NCBI GenBank assembly: GCA_017893485.1
Contig: CM030362.1
Location: forward strand, 187,443,502-187,507,501
Direction: 5' to 3'
Origin: Hemerocallis citrina
Taxonomy: Eukaryota > Streptophyta > Magnoliopsida > Asparagales > Asphodelaceae
Length of the DNA stretch: 64,000 bases
In this document: positions 44,843-57,405 of the stretch, piece after piece
How positions within the stretch are numbered: the stretch's first letter is position 1
How the letters are laid out: the number at the start of each line of letters is the position of its first letter
The notes under the pieces: generated by a model
What the model was told of the DNA's origin: nothing
Database searches by the model: none
The model's input: the letters and a program-made list of their open reading frames with translations, nothing else
Made by a program: the position numbers and the translations under genes

Positions 44843-47800
44843 TGTCACGCCCCGCTTTCAAAAAGAAAATACGGAATACGAATACGTGACTAAGTCCAGC
44901 GAATGATTTTCATCATCCATAAGCTGTTCGGAATCTTTAAAACATCTCACAAGAATAATCAGAGTCAAAAGCAAGAAAAGTCAACCAAGTATGTATATAT
45001 GAATCAAAATACCAACAGGATTACTTGAAACAAAATATATTTATCACAAATAAACCAGATCTGAACAAGTCAAATATCCTGGGTCATAATGCCCAAATAT
45101 AATAATCCAAGTACACGATACATTATTTCAAATAGCAACAGGATATAATAATAATAGCAGAAAAAACATGATAGAAAAACTCCAGCAACTAGTATCTCAT
45201 CTCGCCTATTCCATCTGGCAGCTGATCTCCAAAATCTGTAATTTAGTAAATTGCAGGAAGAGAACTGAAAACAAATCGTCTGTCAATGCAAGTTACGGAC
45301 CGCTTGTAGTGCAGGATACAAGTACATGGGAAAAGATAAACAAATATAAAATAACAGCATAAACAAATATAGCATGATATAGGCATGTCAACAGAAATGG
45401 ATAGCTAACATGAATCAAGAAACAAAATTCAAGTAAAAGGATATACTAACAGGTGCAGGTAACATATATCAAGTGTCAAGTATCATGCAAGCAGGTAAAC
45501 AGGTAACAGGTAATAGGTGTGAGGTAGCATGTAAAGGTAATCATGTAACAGGTAATCAGGTATACAGGTAAACAGGTGAACATGTATCAGGAAAGCATGT
45601 AACAGGTATTCATGTATGTCAAGTTATGTCATGTCAAGTCTTGTAATTATTACTATCTAGGTAGCATTTCATGCGCCCCAACTTTTATCACATAGTTGAT
45701 ACATTCAAACAGTTTCGTTTAGATTTCGTAGTGGAGTCCATAGGGTCGTATACTCAGGGATCAGAAAACAGAAACAGCAAACAGGTTCATGAATCAAACA
45801 GGTACACGAGTCATCCAATTCATGCATCAATGGGTTCATGAATCAACAGGTAACAGGTACATGAACCAATAGGTCCATGCATCAACAGGTAACAGGTACA
45901 TGAACCAACAGGTCCATGCATTAATAAGTAAGAGATACATGAACCAATACGTCCATGCATCAACAGGTAACAGGTACATGAACCAACAGGTCCATGTATC
46001 AACATGAATCAAAATGAGAAACACGAGCCCCCTTCTAAGTACACATTTCTATATTTTCCACTACTAGATCTTTCCCTTAACCCCGGCTTGGTTATTTTGT
46101 TATTATTATCAAATAGGCATGTATGTGTCACAAAACAGGACAAGAATAACATGGCATGAACAAGTAACAGATTCAGGTTGCAAGATAAACATGTATAGAC
46201 GAAAGATAACTCATAGCAGGATAGAACAATAAAAATTCTAGTTCAGGACAGCAAGACAGTACTGCACTAAATCTGGAATTTCCATTTCCACAAACATACA
46301 AAACTGGATCCGTCAAAGGATCTGGAAAATAGACTTCCGGCCAAATCCAGCGAACATATATAAGTCATATAGTATTTCACAAAAAACATTACTCAAAACT
46401 GAATTGAAACTAGAAAATGTGCTCAGCTGAAATCAGTAATTTGTATTCAAAGTCAGGAAAACAGCATGAAAACAACATGAAAACTCATCAATTAAATCCA
46501 AGAAAAATCTGGGGTATTCCCCTATGAGTGTAGTAACAGAAAATCAAGTTTCATAATTTTCCAACAAAAATAGAGTAGTCCTCAGATAAATCCACCAAAG
46601 TTTTGGGTAAACCCCAATCAAGTTGAGGAGTACTGAGCAAAATTTCAGATCGAAATAATAATTTTAACACCATAATCAAAATAGAATACTCTTCAGAATT
46701 CATAGAAAACAAAATTTTGGAATCTTTCAACACCACTGCAGTAAAATAGACATAACTCACACATCGTAAAACGAAACTGAGAACTGTCAAAAGGGTTGGA
46801 AAATAGGCAGAATTCTCAAAAAATCATGTTTACAAAATATTTTCAAATACTGACCTTAATAAGGTCTAAAATACTGATCAAAATGGAAAAGTCAGCAAAA
46901 CTGAAAATATCTCATATGCACAAAATCCACTAGTTTATCCGAAACTCATCCAAAACATAACCAAACATGAAATATAGTGTACTAGATGTCCAAGAAATAT
47001 GATATAGGGTATTTCACAAGTCCACAACAAGTCTACCATGAATAACACGAACGAGCACAAGATATCATATGAACAACACGTATATATACAACAAGAAGTG
47101 GTCAACCCTAGGTTATTTTATGTCATGTATGTCGTGAGGCAACTATGGTCAAATCATCACAATAGAGACAATAGATAACAGAGAATTCACACACGAATTG
47201 TCTCTAGACCCAACTACACTACAGGTGGTATTTAGTACTTGTATTACACAAAGAAAAGAATACAAGTTACTTGCTAGAAAGACAACGACGAAAACGACAC
47301 CGAGCAAGAATAACGGGAACGGATTCCCGAGCAACGAACACAACGAACGAATCACGAACCGAACCACGAACATGAAGAACAATGATTGCGAACACAATTG
47401 GACGACTATATCCAAGAGATCAAGATCAAGATGATCGGATTAGATCAGACGGCCAAGAATCCACTAGATGATGATGATGATCGGATTATCAAGATCTTGA
47501 TGATGATCAAGATCCAATCGGACAGCCAACAATCAAAGTGACAAAAACTCAATAAAAACAACAACCAATCCATGGCTAGGCTCTGGCTTGGTAGCTACAT
47601 GGCGACCGGCACAGGAGTTGCACTGCGGTGGAGCAACTGGGCACGGTGTGGCACAGGGCAATAGCCAGGGAGCAGGCTTAGAGGTCTGCTGGCACTAGCT
47701 GGCTGCAGGTGGTGGCGCACTAGAGGGAGGCGTAGCACAGGAGGGTCAGGACAGGGAGTCGCGGGCAGGGGCACAGTAGGGAGGGGACCAGGGGGTTGCG

Positions 47801-48485
47801 ACTACGACGGGGACGACCGTACTGTGGTGCAGCCGGTCGGCTGGCACGTCGCGACAAGAGGAAGAGGGGGAGGTGCGACATGGGAGGTCACCGGCAGGGT
47901 GGAAAAGGGAGAGGGGTCCAGGGAGAAGGGCTAGCGAGATGGGTGTAGGGTTGGGGAGAGAGGAAGACGAAACGGCATGGGGGAAGGCGGCTAGCTCTTG
48001 GGTAAACAGGATAGTAAACAGGGTATATATAATAGGGTATAGGTATTATGGTTGAGAGATATAGGGTGACAGGTTTGGATTTTAATAGGGTTTCGGGTTT
48101 GGTTTATAGGGTAGGGGTTTTGTTATTGGGTCTGGGTAGTTGTTATATGGTATTGGTTATATAGGGTTTTATTAAAACAAGATATAGGGTTTGGGTAATT
48201 GAATGGTTAATGGGCATCCAATACGGAAATGGGAAAATATATAAAATAAAAATAGGTTTTTGATATAAAATCAAAAGGTAAAATCAATAAAAATAATACT
48301 AATAGTAGTAAAAATATCAATAAATACAATTACTAAAAAGAACAAATTTTTAATAGGAGAAGCAAAATTTTTGAAATAAAAATGAGTTTAAGAAATCAAA
48401 AATTTTAATAAAGAACCCAAACCCAGATAATACACAGAAAAAGGAAATACACCCAAAATACATTAAACAGAAATCAGGTGTTACA
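44843..48485 (-). repeat. left (3') LTR of S, 3643 bp
   Basis: TGTCACGCCCCGC...GGTGTTACA. Stem-loop at 44898-44925, a 39-bp minisatellite at 45824-46000, a damaged donor (TCTAG|CAAGT, one G missing) at about 47274, a GC-rich island at 47580-47990, and TATATATA at 48024-48031 (minus). Compared with the right LTR it lacks about 270 bp at position 46576. Confidence 0.92.
45824..46000 (-). repeat. 39-bp minisatellite in LTR of S
   Basis: Four to five units of CATCAACAGGTAACAGGTAC followed by ATGAACCAATAGGTCCATG. Because 39 is a multiple of three, the minus strand shows an accidental 13-residue repeat. The right LTR copy is split by solo LTR D. Confidence 0.9.
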
Positions 48486-48997
48486 AACCCTACCCACCTT
48501 ACAACAAAATTTCATCCTCGAAATTTGCTTAGGCGGTACATAGGACAAGGCAAAAGCAAACTTGGGGGAGGGTAACAAAACAGAGGGTTAAAGGGAAAGG
48601 AACAAATTGGTGGCAACACAACGATGTCAAAGGGAGTGCAAGAAAAGAAGCAAACGGTATCAAAAGGAGAGAAACAATACAAGATAACAAAACAAGATAG
48701 GGAGTAGGCAGAACTGGAATCAAAGAGAGAATGAACAGGGAATAATTGAATCAAATAATGAATGGGTGCATGACGGCAAAATGAAAAGCAAGAAGGAAGT
48801 AACAGGTATAAAAAATGAAGAGAAAACAACACAAGACTTGCAAGAAAACAAGGTAAAGAGATGAAGAAATAGATAGAGCTGGAATCGAAGAAAGGAGGGA
48901 TAAGGAAGAGATTAACCAAGTAATGATTCAACGGATGAAGATGAGTACAAGGGATGGAAAGAAGCAAACAATACAAAGAATGAGAAACAACAAGAGA

Positions 48998-49051
48998 ATC
49001 CTGGGACCTGTGGGTTATGGGCCCACCACCATTCCACTGCGCCACTCTAAT
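48998..49051 (-). other. 5' 54 nt of initiator tRNA-Met embedded in S
   Basis: The minus strand begins ATTAGAGTGGCGCAG, has GGGCCCATAACCC and ends CCCAGGAT. Four of 54 positions differ from plant initiator tRNA-Met as I recall it. It has the same start, the same truncation point and the same following TCTCTTG as in E2. Confidence 0.88.
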
Positions 49052-49395
49052 CGGGGAAGACTCTGCTAATAGCATCCAGCGATGCCGACTGACGGACCAA
49101 ATAAGAAAGAAAAGAATGGAGGACACCAGAATCAAGGAATATGGGTACGAAAAGAATGAATTCATACCCAAGAAGAAATCAATCAAAGAGGACGACTGAA
49201 AGAGACGGAAGAAAGCAAGGAATCAAGGGATTGAATAAGAAGGGATCAAAATGAAAGGAATAAGACTAGTATTCAGATTCAATGTTGATTATAATTCATT
49301 CATGCATGCATGGTTGGTGAAATGTTGAGCCAATCCCAGATCGAGCCAAGCTTGTCTAATATATTAGTTAAACTAATACATTAGCCAAACCCGGG

Positions 49396-49407
49396 GCTCT
49401 GATACCA
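49396..49407 (-). promoter_or_regulatory. primer binding site of S (initiator tRNA-Met)
   Basis: TGGTATCAGAGC on the minus strand, as in element A. Confidence 0.9.
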
Positions 49408-49417
49408 CTAAAAATCT

Positions 49418-50425
49418 TGTCAGGCTCCACTTCCCAAAAAGAGAATATGGAATACAGATACGTGACTAAGTCCAGCGAATGATTTTTATCATCCATAAGC
49501 TGTCGGAATCTTTACAACATCTCACAAGAATAATCAGAGTCGGAAGCAAGAAAAGTCAACTAAGCATGTATATATGAATCGAAATACCAACATGATTACT
49601 TGAAACAAAATATATTAATCTCAAATAAACTAGATCTGAATAAGTCAAAAATCCTGAGTCATATTGTCCAAATACAATAATCCAAGTACAAGATACATTA
49701 TTTCAAATAGCAACATGATATAATAATAATAACAGGAAAAACATGATAGTAAAACTCCAGCAACTAGTATCTCATCTCGCCTATTCCATCTGACAGCTGA
49801 TCTCCATAATCTGCAATTTAGTAAATTACAGGAAGAGAAAAAGAAAACAAATCGTCTGTCAATGCAAGTTACAGGCCGCTTGTAGTGCAGGATACAAGTA
49901 CAAGAAAAAAGATAAACAAATATAAAATAACAGCATAAACAAACATAGCATGATATAAGCATGTCAACAGAACAGGATAGCTAACATGAATCAAGAAACA
50001 AAATTCAAGTAAACGGATATACTAACAGGTGCAGGTAACATGTATCAAGTGTCAAGTATCATGCAAGCAGGTAAACAGGTAACAGGTGTCAGGTAGCTTG
50101 TACAGGTAATCATGTAACAGGTAATCAGGTATACAGGGAGACAGGTGAACATATATCAGGCAAGCATGTAACAGGTATTCATGTATGTCAAGTTATGTCA
50201 TGTCAAGTCTTATAATTATTACTATCTAGGTAGCACTTCATGCGCCCCAACTTTTATCACATGGTTGCTACATTCAAACAGTTTCGTTTAGATTTCGTAG
50301 TGGAGTCTATAGGACCGTGTACTCAGGGATCAGGAAAATAGAAACAGGAAACAAGTTCATGAATCAAACAGGTACACGAATCATCTGATTCATGCATCAA
50401 CGAGTTCATGAATCAACAGGTAACA
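49418..50425 (-). repeat. right (5') LTR of S, segment 1
   Basis: TGTCAGGCTCC start, stem-loop at 49474-49501. Cut by solo LTR D within the 39-bp minisatellite; TSD copy taaca at 50421-50425. Confidence 0.9.
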
Positions 50426-53400
50426 TGTCACGCCCTGCTTCCCAAAATACGGGAATACGAGCACGTAACAAAGGCCCAGCGAATGATTATACATCATCCA
50501 TAAGCTGTACCAGTCTAACTCAACAATATACAAGAGAAACAATCATACAGGCAAAGAATATAATCACATAAACAATAAATAAACTCAAAGATAATCATGA
50601 AATAAATTCACTAAATAATAATCCAATATATGGGATATAACAAACTTCGGGTTATAAAGCCCATGAATACAAAGTATGATAAAAAGAAAATACAATAAGC
50701 AAATAATGAAAGATAGCTAAGTAGACTAAAGTCCAGTCCCAATCTTCAGAGAGTTTGCTCACCAATGTCTTCTGGTACTGCTCATTCGGTACCTATTAAT
50801 ACTGAATCTAAAATGAAAGAAAAGAGAGCCCTGAGAGCAAGTCGTGAGCAGCAAGTAGAGAAAATAGAGGATAAAAGGAAAACTTGAATATCAAAGAAAA
50901 GGGACATGATCAAAGTCAAAGAACAAAACAAAGAGCAAGCTATAATATCAAAAGGATTACAATAATCACACATGTAATGCGTGATGTCAAGTCGAGTTCA
51001 ATACAAGATCATGTATGCAGGTTATTAGTTATTTTATTAGCCTATCTAGTGCACGTACTACTGCATCCCATACTACAGGTTCCGCGCAAGCACAGTGATC
51101 ATTTTAGACCGATGGTGAATTCACGGTTCGTGTACTCGGTGTAACTAGATACGTGATAAACAAGATAACGAGATAATAAGATAATCTTCTTCCAAGACAA
51201 TCTCCTCCTTCCATGTCAAGTATTCATACGAGCGAGAAGGCCTTACCGAGGACATTTTCTGATCGTTCACTACCAAGTCTACTCATAATACCCCGACTTG
51301 TTATTAAGTCATTTTCATCCTACGTGAGCATGCAAGAGGGGGTCAATGTTGTATAATACTATGTGTGACTAATTCTATGCGCTATAGAAAAAGCATGAAG
51401 CAAACAAGTCAGATCAACACACATCACATGATCAGGACAGCATGACCTTGCTGTACCAAAACATGGATTACAACTATTAGAAAATAGCACAACTGAAGCC
51501 ACCAGAAGATCTGGAAAGTAGACTTCTACACGATTCTAGCGAGTATAATTAAGGTATATAAAGGTATAGGAACTAGGGTGAAAACTCTATTCTAGTCAGA
51601 TTTTAAGTCCAGGCAGCATGCAGTAGGTTGTGTTCTACTAATTGTTTTAGGGTCAAAGAACTCATTATTAAAATCTATATAAATTCTGGGTGATACCTAT
51701 ACATGTCTAGGTCCAGCCTAATTTATTTCAGATTTTCCTTGTACTATTAACAGGGTCAAATAAAATAAACAACAGCAGGATACGCATGAAATTATGAATT
51801 TGAAATCTCTAACACAGTTGCAGTAAAGTGATGATATCTAACAGATGAAGAATTGGAATTTAAATCCAGACTATGTAAAAGTGATCTTGACATCAAGGGC
51901 TACATTTTATGTTAGTAAGCTCTTTCAAATTAGGTCATTAACAGGGCTAAAAATCTGATTTAAAGTGAAACATACACCAGTCCAGGAATCAACTTAACAT
52001 AAAAAGATAACAAATAATTCACACGATCACATATAACATGCAAATTGGTAATCAAAACAATCCTAGATGTCAACATGAAAATTTCTAAGGTTTAGGATAC
52101 ATTTATCATGGTCATGATGTCAATTCATCAATTAAATCTAATTCTAGCATGTTCAATTTCAAAGTCTAATCTATCATGAATCTAGTTGTTTAATGTGCAA
52201 ATGCATGAAACATTGGGGACTAGGTTTAGATCGAAGAGAAAGCACAATGTTAAGAGTATGTCAGGTTAGCTCGTGTAAACCCTCGAAAATCTTAACGGAA
52301 TTGTCAAAAGTTGTTTTTGATAATAAAAAGGATAGGATCTACTTGCAAGAGATCAAAGAATCTTGAACACAAATAATAAAAAGGGTTCAAGAAGAGACTT
52401 GCCTGTTATTGCAGATATAATTAAAATAGAATAAAGGGATCAGAATCCCAGGCGAAATCTCCCAAAAGCACGTGCGAAGATCGTGCGAAGAAACCAAAAC
52501 AGCAAAGCAAAAGCTCCACACCAGATCTTGGCAGAACACGGGACAGCAAAAATTGGATTCGCTATGCACACAACACGAAACACTGAATCCAACCAATCAC
52601 ACCTCAACTCCACACCGGATCGGGGGCCAAAACAGCGAACAGCCAAGCAGGATCTGGTGCGACCTAACAGCGAACAACGAAATCGACTGCTCACAACTCG
52701 TTTTCCCCAATTCGACTGAGAGAGAAGGAGAGAGCGGGAGAACTGGCACGAGGGACTCCGGCGATGCTGGTGGCGGATGGCAGGGTATGGGCGGCGTGAC
52801 TGGCGGTCACGACGGCGGCGCGCTGGTCGGGAGGCGACGCAACGATGGCATCTCTGTTTTCGGCTCGAAATAGAGGAAGACGACGCCAACGATCTCGGGG
52901 CTTGGACGGTGATGCTAGGGATCTGAGGCGGAGCGGTGAAGGGCGACGATGACAATGAAGAGTGGGCGAACGGAGGTGCAATGGGGTGGGGGCGATGGAT
53001 TAACAATGGGTTGAGTTGGGTTCAGCAAGGATGGGTTCGAGCAGAGACTGGGTAAGGACAGGGATGAAGATGGAGGGCGATGAGATGGAGATGGTGACTG
53101 GGGAGAGGGTGGCGAAGACGATGACGGAGGTGGAAGGCGGCGATTGGGAGTAACGGAGATGGGTAAATGGATTCGGAAATAGAGAGAGCGGGAGAAGGAG
53201 AGGAGTGAACAGGGAGAGAGGGTTTGGGGTTTAAATAGTAATGGGGATTAATGCGGCTGAAGGGTTAGGAATTAGGGTTAAGTAAATGATTAGAGTATTT
53301 ATAGGGGGAATTAGGATATTGGGTATTGGGTAATTGGGTATTAGATCGAATAAGGTAAAATATAATGTACATAATACAATAGATCAATATAAATCCAAAT

Positions 53401-53816
53401 ACGAGAAATGATATATCTAATAAAATATAATTTGTTTTACATAAATTATTTGAGACAATTATAAACACAATTATCAAATAAAAAAAAACGATTGATTCTT
53501 CTAACAATCAATATTAATAATAAATAATCGTAATAACAATAAGAATAAAAATACTAGCAATTATTAGAGTAATATCAATATATGAAAATATGAATTTGTC
53601 GAAATAGTTCCAATCAGAACAATATTTTTAGGGTTAAAACACCATCAGTTGATCCAGTAGAATTGGAAACAAGTTTATTCGAAATAGTTATAATTATTGT
53701 TTTGAAAAATGTTTTAACAAAGAAGCGCAAAAACGAATTTAACAATAACAATTTATAAATATAAAAATATAGAAAAATACTCACGAAAATACGTATTTGC
53801 AGAAATAGGGATTACA
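50426..53816 (-). mobile_element. solo LTR D, 3.39 kb
   Basis: TGTCACGCCCTGC...GGGATTACA, flanked by taaca at 50421-50425 and 53817-53821. Stem-loop at 50478-50506, donor-like AACAG|GCAAGT at 52403/52402, a GC-rich island at about 52430-53220. It belongs to the A/E2/S superfamily but is diverged. Confidence 0.92.
52396..52410 (-). promoter_or_regulatory. candidate GC-type 5' splice site, LTR D
   Basis: Minus strand AATAACAG|GCAAGTC. Confidence 0.5.
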
Positions 53817-53821
53817 TAACA

Positions 53822-56726
53822 GGTACATGAACCAATAGGTCCATGCATTAACAGGTAACAGGTACATGAACCAACAGTTCCATGCATCAATAGGTAACAG
53901 GTACATGAACCAACAGGTCCATGCATCAACAGGTAACAGGTACATGAACCAACAGGTCTATGTATCAACATGAATCAAAATAGAAAACACGGACCCCTTC
54001 TAAGTACATATTTCTATATTTTCCACTACTAGATCTTTTCCTTAACCCCGACTTGGTTATTTTATTATAATTTTCAAACAGGCATGTATGTCTCACAAAA
54101 CAGGGTAAGACTAACATGGCATAAACAAGTAACAGATTCAGGTTGCAAGATAAATATGTACAGGCGAAAGATAACTCATAACAGGATAGAACAATAAAAA
54201 TTCTAGTTCAGGACAGCAAGACAGTACTGCACTAAATTTGGAATTTTCGTTGCCACAAATATGCAAAACTGGATCCCTCAAAGGATCTGGAAAATAGACT
54301 TCCGGCCGAATCCAGAGAACTTATATATGTCATATAGTATTTCACAAAAACTTAACTCAAAACTGAATTAAAACGAGAAAACGTGTTCAGCCAGAAATCA
54401 GTAGTTTGTATTCAAAGTCAGGAAAACAGCATGAAAACTCATCAATTAAATCCAAGAAATATCTGGGGTATTCCCCTATAAGTGTAGTAACAGAAAATCA
54501 AGTTTCATAATTTTTCAACAAAAATAGAGTAGTCAAGTAAAATCAGAAAACAACAAGGCACGACAGTTTTGTAAATCTGAAATGTCAAACACTACAGTAC
54601 GAAAACAACAATAACTCACAAACCATAAATTGAAATCAAAATCCTCCAAAAAGTGATAAAATAGATACAGTAGGCTAAATTTCATTTTCAGAAAGATTTT
54701 AGAAACAACAAGTAGAAATAGGTCGAAAATCAGGTTCTTTACCGAACAGTAGTAAAATTCTACATGTAAAATCTTTATTTGCAAGCATGAAAAAATTTGT
54801 AAAACTCCTCAAATAAATTCACCAAAATTCTGGGTAAACCCTAATCAAGTCGAGGAGTACTGAGCAAAATTTCAGATCAAAATAATAACTTTAACACCAT
54901 AATAAAAATAGAATACTCTTCATAACTCATAGAAAACAAAATCTGGGAATCTTTCGACACCACTGCAGTAAAATAAACATAACTCACAACTCGTAAAACA
55001 AAACTGAGATCCGTCAAATGGGTTGAAAAATAGGCAGAATTCTCTACAAATCATGTTCACAAAATATTTTCAAATATTGGCCTTAATAGGGTCTAAAATA
55101 CTGATCAAAATGGAAAAGCCAACAAAACTGAAAATATCTCATATACACAAAATCCACTAGTTTATCCGAAACTCATCCAAAACATAACCAATATAGTGTA
55201 CTAGATGTCCAAGCAACATGATATAGGTTATTTCAAAAGTCCACAATAAGTCTACCATGAATAACACGAACGAGCACAAGATATTATATGAACAACATGC
55301 ATATATACAACAAGAAGTGGTCAACCCCAGGTTATTTCATGTCATGTATGCCGTGAGGCTACTTTGGTCAAATTATCATAATAGAGACAATAGATAACAG
55401 AGAATTCACACATAAATTGTCTCTCGAACCCAACTACACTACATGCGGTATTTAGTATTTGTATTACACAAAGAAAAGAATACAAGTTACTTGCCTGAGA
55501 GACGACGACAAAAATGACACCAAGCAAGAATAACGGGAACGAATTCCTGAGCAATGAACACAACGAATGAATCACGAACCGAACCACGAACACAACTGAT
55601 CACGAACACGAAGAACAATCGATCGCGAACACGATCGGACGGCTAGATCTAAGAGATCAAGATCAAGATGATTGGATCAGATCAGATGACCAAGAATCCA
55701 CTAGATGATGATGATGATGATCAGATTATCAAGATCTTGATGATGATCAAGATCTAATCGGACGGCCAACAATCAAAGTGATCAAAACTCAATACAAACA
55801 GCAACCAATCCATGGCTAGGCTCTGGCTTGGCGGCTGCATGGCGACCGTCATAGGAGGTGCACTGCGGTGGAGCAACTGGGTGCGGTGTGGCACAGGGCG
55901 ACGGCCAGGGAACAGGCTGAGAGGGCTGTTGGCGCTAGCTGGATGCAGGTGGTGGTGCATTGGAGGGAGGCGCAACACAGGAGTGTCAGGACAGGGAGTC
56001 GCGAGTAGGGGCACAGCAGGGAGGGGACCAGGGGGTTGCGACTACGACGGGGACGACCGTACTGTGGTGCAGCGGGTCGGCTGGCACGTCGCGACAGGAG
56101 GAAGAGGGGGAGGTGCGACATGGGAGGTCGCCGGCAGGGTGGAGAAGGGAGAGTGGTCCAGGGAGAAGGGCTGGCTAGATGGGTGTAGGGTTTGGGAGAG
56201 AGGAAGACGAAACAGCAGGGGGGAAGGCGGCTGGCTCTTGGGTAAACAGAATGGTGAACTGGTATATATAATAGGGTATAGGTATTAGGGTTGAGAGATA
56301 TAGGGTGACGGGTTTGGATGTTAATAGGGTTTCGGGTTTGGTTTATAGAGTAGGGGTTTTGTTATTGGGTCTGGGTAGTAGTTATAGGGTATTGGTTATA
56401 TAGGGTTTTATTAAAATAGGATACAGGGTTTGGGTAATTGCAGGGTTAATGGGTATCCAATAAGGAAATGGGAAAATATATAAAATAAAAATAGGTTTTT
56501 GAATATAAAATCAAAAGGTAAAATCAAAAAAAATAATACCAATATTAGTAAAAATAACAATAAATACAATTATTGAAAAGAACGATTTTTTAACAGAAGA
56601 AGCAAAATATTTTGAAATAAAAATGAATTTAAGAAAACGAATTTTTTTATAAAGAACCCAAACCCAGATAATACACAGAAAAAGGAAATACACCCAAAAT
56701 ACATTAACCGGAAATCAGGGGTTACA
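53822..56726 (-). repeat. right (5') LTR of S, segment 2
   Basis: It continues the LTR to GGGGTTACA. It includes about 270 bp (near 54537-54806) missing from the left LTR, the donor-like CTCAG|GCAAGT at 55495/55494, a GC-rich island at 55800-56240 and TATATATA at 56263-56270. Confidence 0.9.
55488..55502 (-). promoter_or_regulatory. candidate GC-type 5' splice site, S right LTR
   Basis: Minus strand TCTCTCAG|GCAAGTAAC. The matching acceptor candidate is at 49196; the intron would be about 2.9 kb without nested LTR D. Confidence 0.5.
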
Positions 56727-57068
56727 GTGGATTAAAGTTTGAAATGATAGTGAGAATTTTCCAACAATTCGGAATAATCACTAGAAGAAAATATGTTCAT
56801 GTAGTGGTTATAAAAAGGTAGTCTTGATGAATTAACAAAAGCATATGTTTGTGAAGGTTCCCAAAAATCACTATTTAAATATATTTGTGTAAAATTTCAC
56901 TTTAATATAGATGAAATCAATGAAAAAAGCAACTCTGTAAATTTAGAAAGAAAATTTTGTGGTACTAATTATGATGGAATACAATAGAAATCATAATAGA
57001 CGAATAAATAAAAATGAGATGAAATCAGAGAGTTAGGTTAAAGGACTTTAAACACCTATATAATTAGA

Positions 57069-57405
57069 TTTGGTGCTTGGGCATACTGGCCAGCGCGCGT
57101 GGCGTGGCTCTGTGCTGTGGGTGTTCGGTCATGGCTTCGAGTCTTGGAAAGCTCTGTCCTTTTAAAAAAAAGTCGATTTTCTTATAAACTCACACTAGAA
57201 ACAGTGTGGGTGTTCGGTCATGGGTTTCGAGTCTTGGAAGCTCTGTCCTTATTAAAAAAAAAATCATTTTTCTTATAAACTCACAGTAGAAACCGTATAT
57301 AAACAACAGAAGGGGGTTTTCTTAACAAAAATGAATTGTCCTGTTGGTTGGGCTTGCGGTTGGCTAGCTGGTCATGGGTTTCGAGCCCGACCATACACAG
57401 TTTTG
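57069..57405 (+). other. tRNA-like modules in LTR B
   Basis: Two ~90-bp near-direct repeats starting about 57114 and 57204 each carry GGTCATGGSTTCGAGTC-type B-box-like text, and a third at 57342-57400 has TGGCTAGCTGGTCATGGG then GGTTTCGAGCCC. No complete cloverleaf. They sit about 0.9 kb downstream of the LTR TATA box, as in LTR C. Confidence 0.45.

Larger units (their letters stand above)
48486..49417 (-). other. internal domain of S (932 bp, non-coding)
   Basis: The left end on the minus strand reads a pol-terminus remnant (AATTTCGAGGATGAAATTTT) and the PPT AAGGTGGGTAGGG. The tRNA-like segment is at 48998-49051, the 3' splice site-like CCGTCTCTTTCAG at 49196, and the leader and PBS (GCTCTGATACCA) near 49396-49407. 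A 224-codon hydrophobic open frame spans it but overlaps the tRNA-like part. Confidence 0.8.
44843..56726 (-). mobile_element. non-autonomous long-LTR element S (LARD-like)
   Basis: LTRs at 44843-48485 and 49418-56726 (the latter interrupted by solo LTR D), with a 932-bp internal domain (48486-49417). The TSD gtgga lies at 44838-44842 and 56727-56731. It has no gag or pol. The sequence next to its PBS matches the leader of autonomous element A almost base for base (for example GCATGGTTGGTGAAATGTTG). It is the same non-autonomous family as E2. Confidence 0.93.

Noticed and set aside
48512..49186. 224-codon hydrophobic frame across the internal domain of S
   Set aside because: It runs through the embedded tRNA segment and a pyrimidine-rich stretch, which explains the Phe/Leu/Ser composition. 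The matching region of E2 is broken into two frames.
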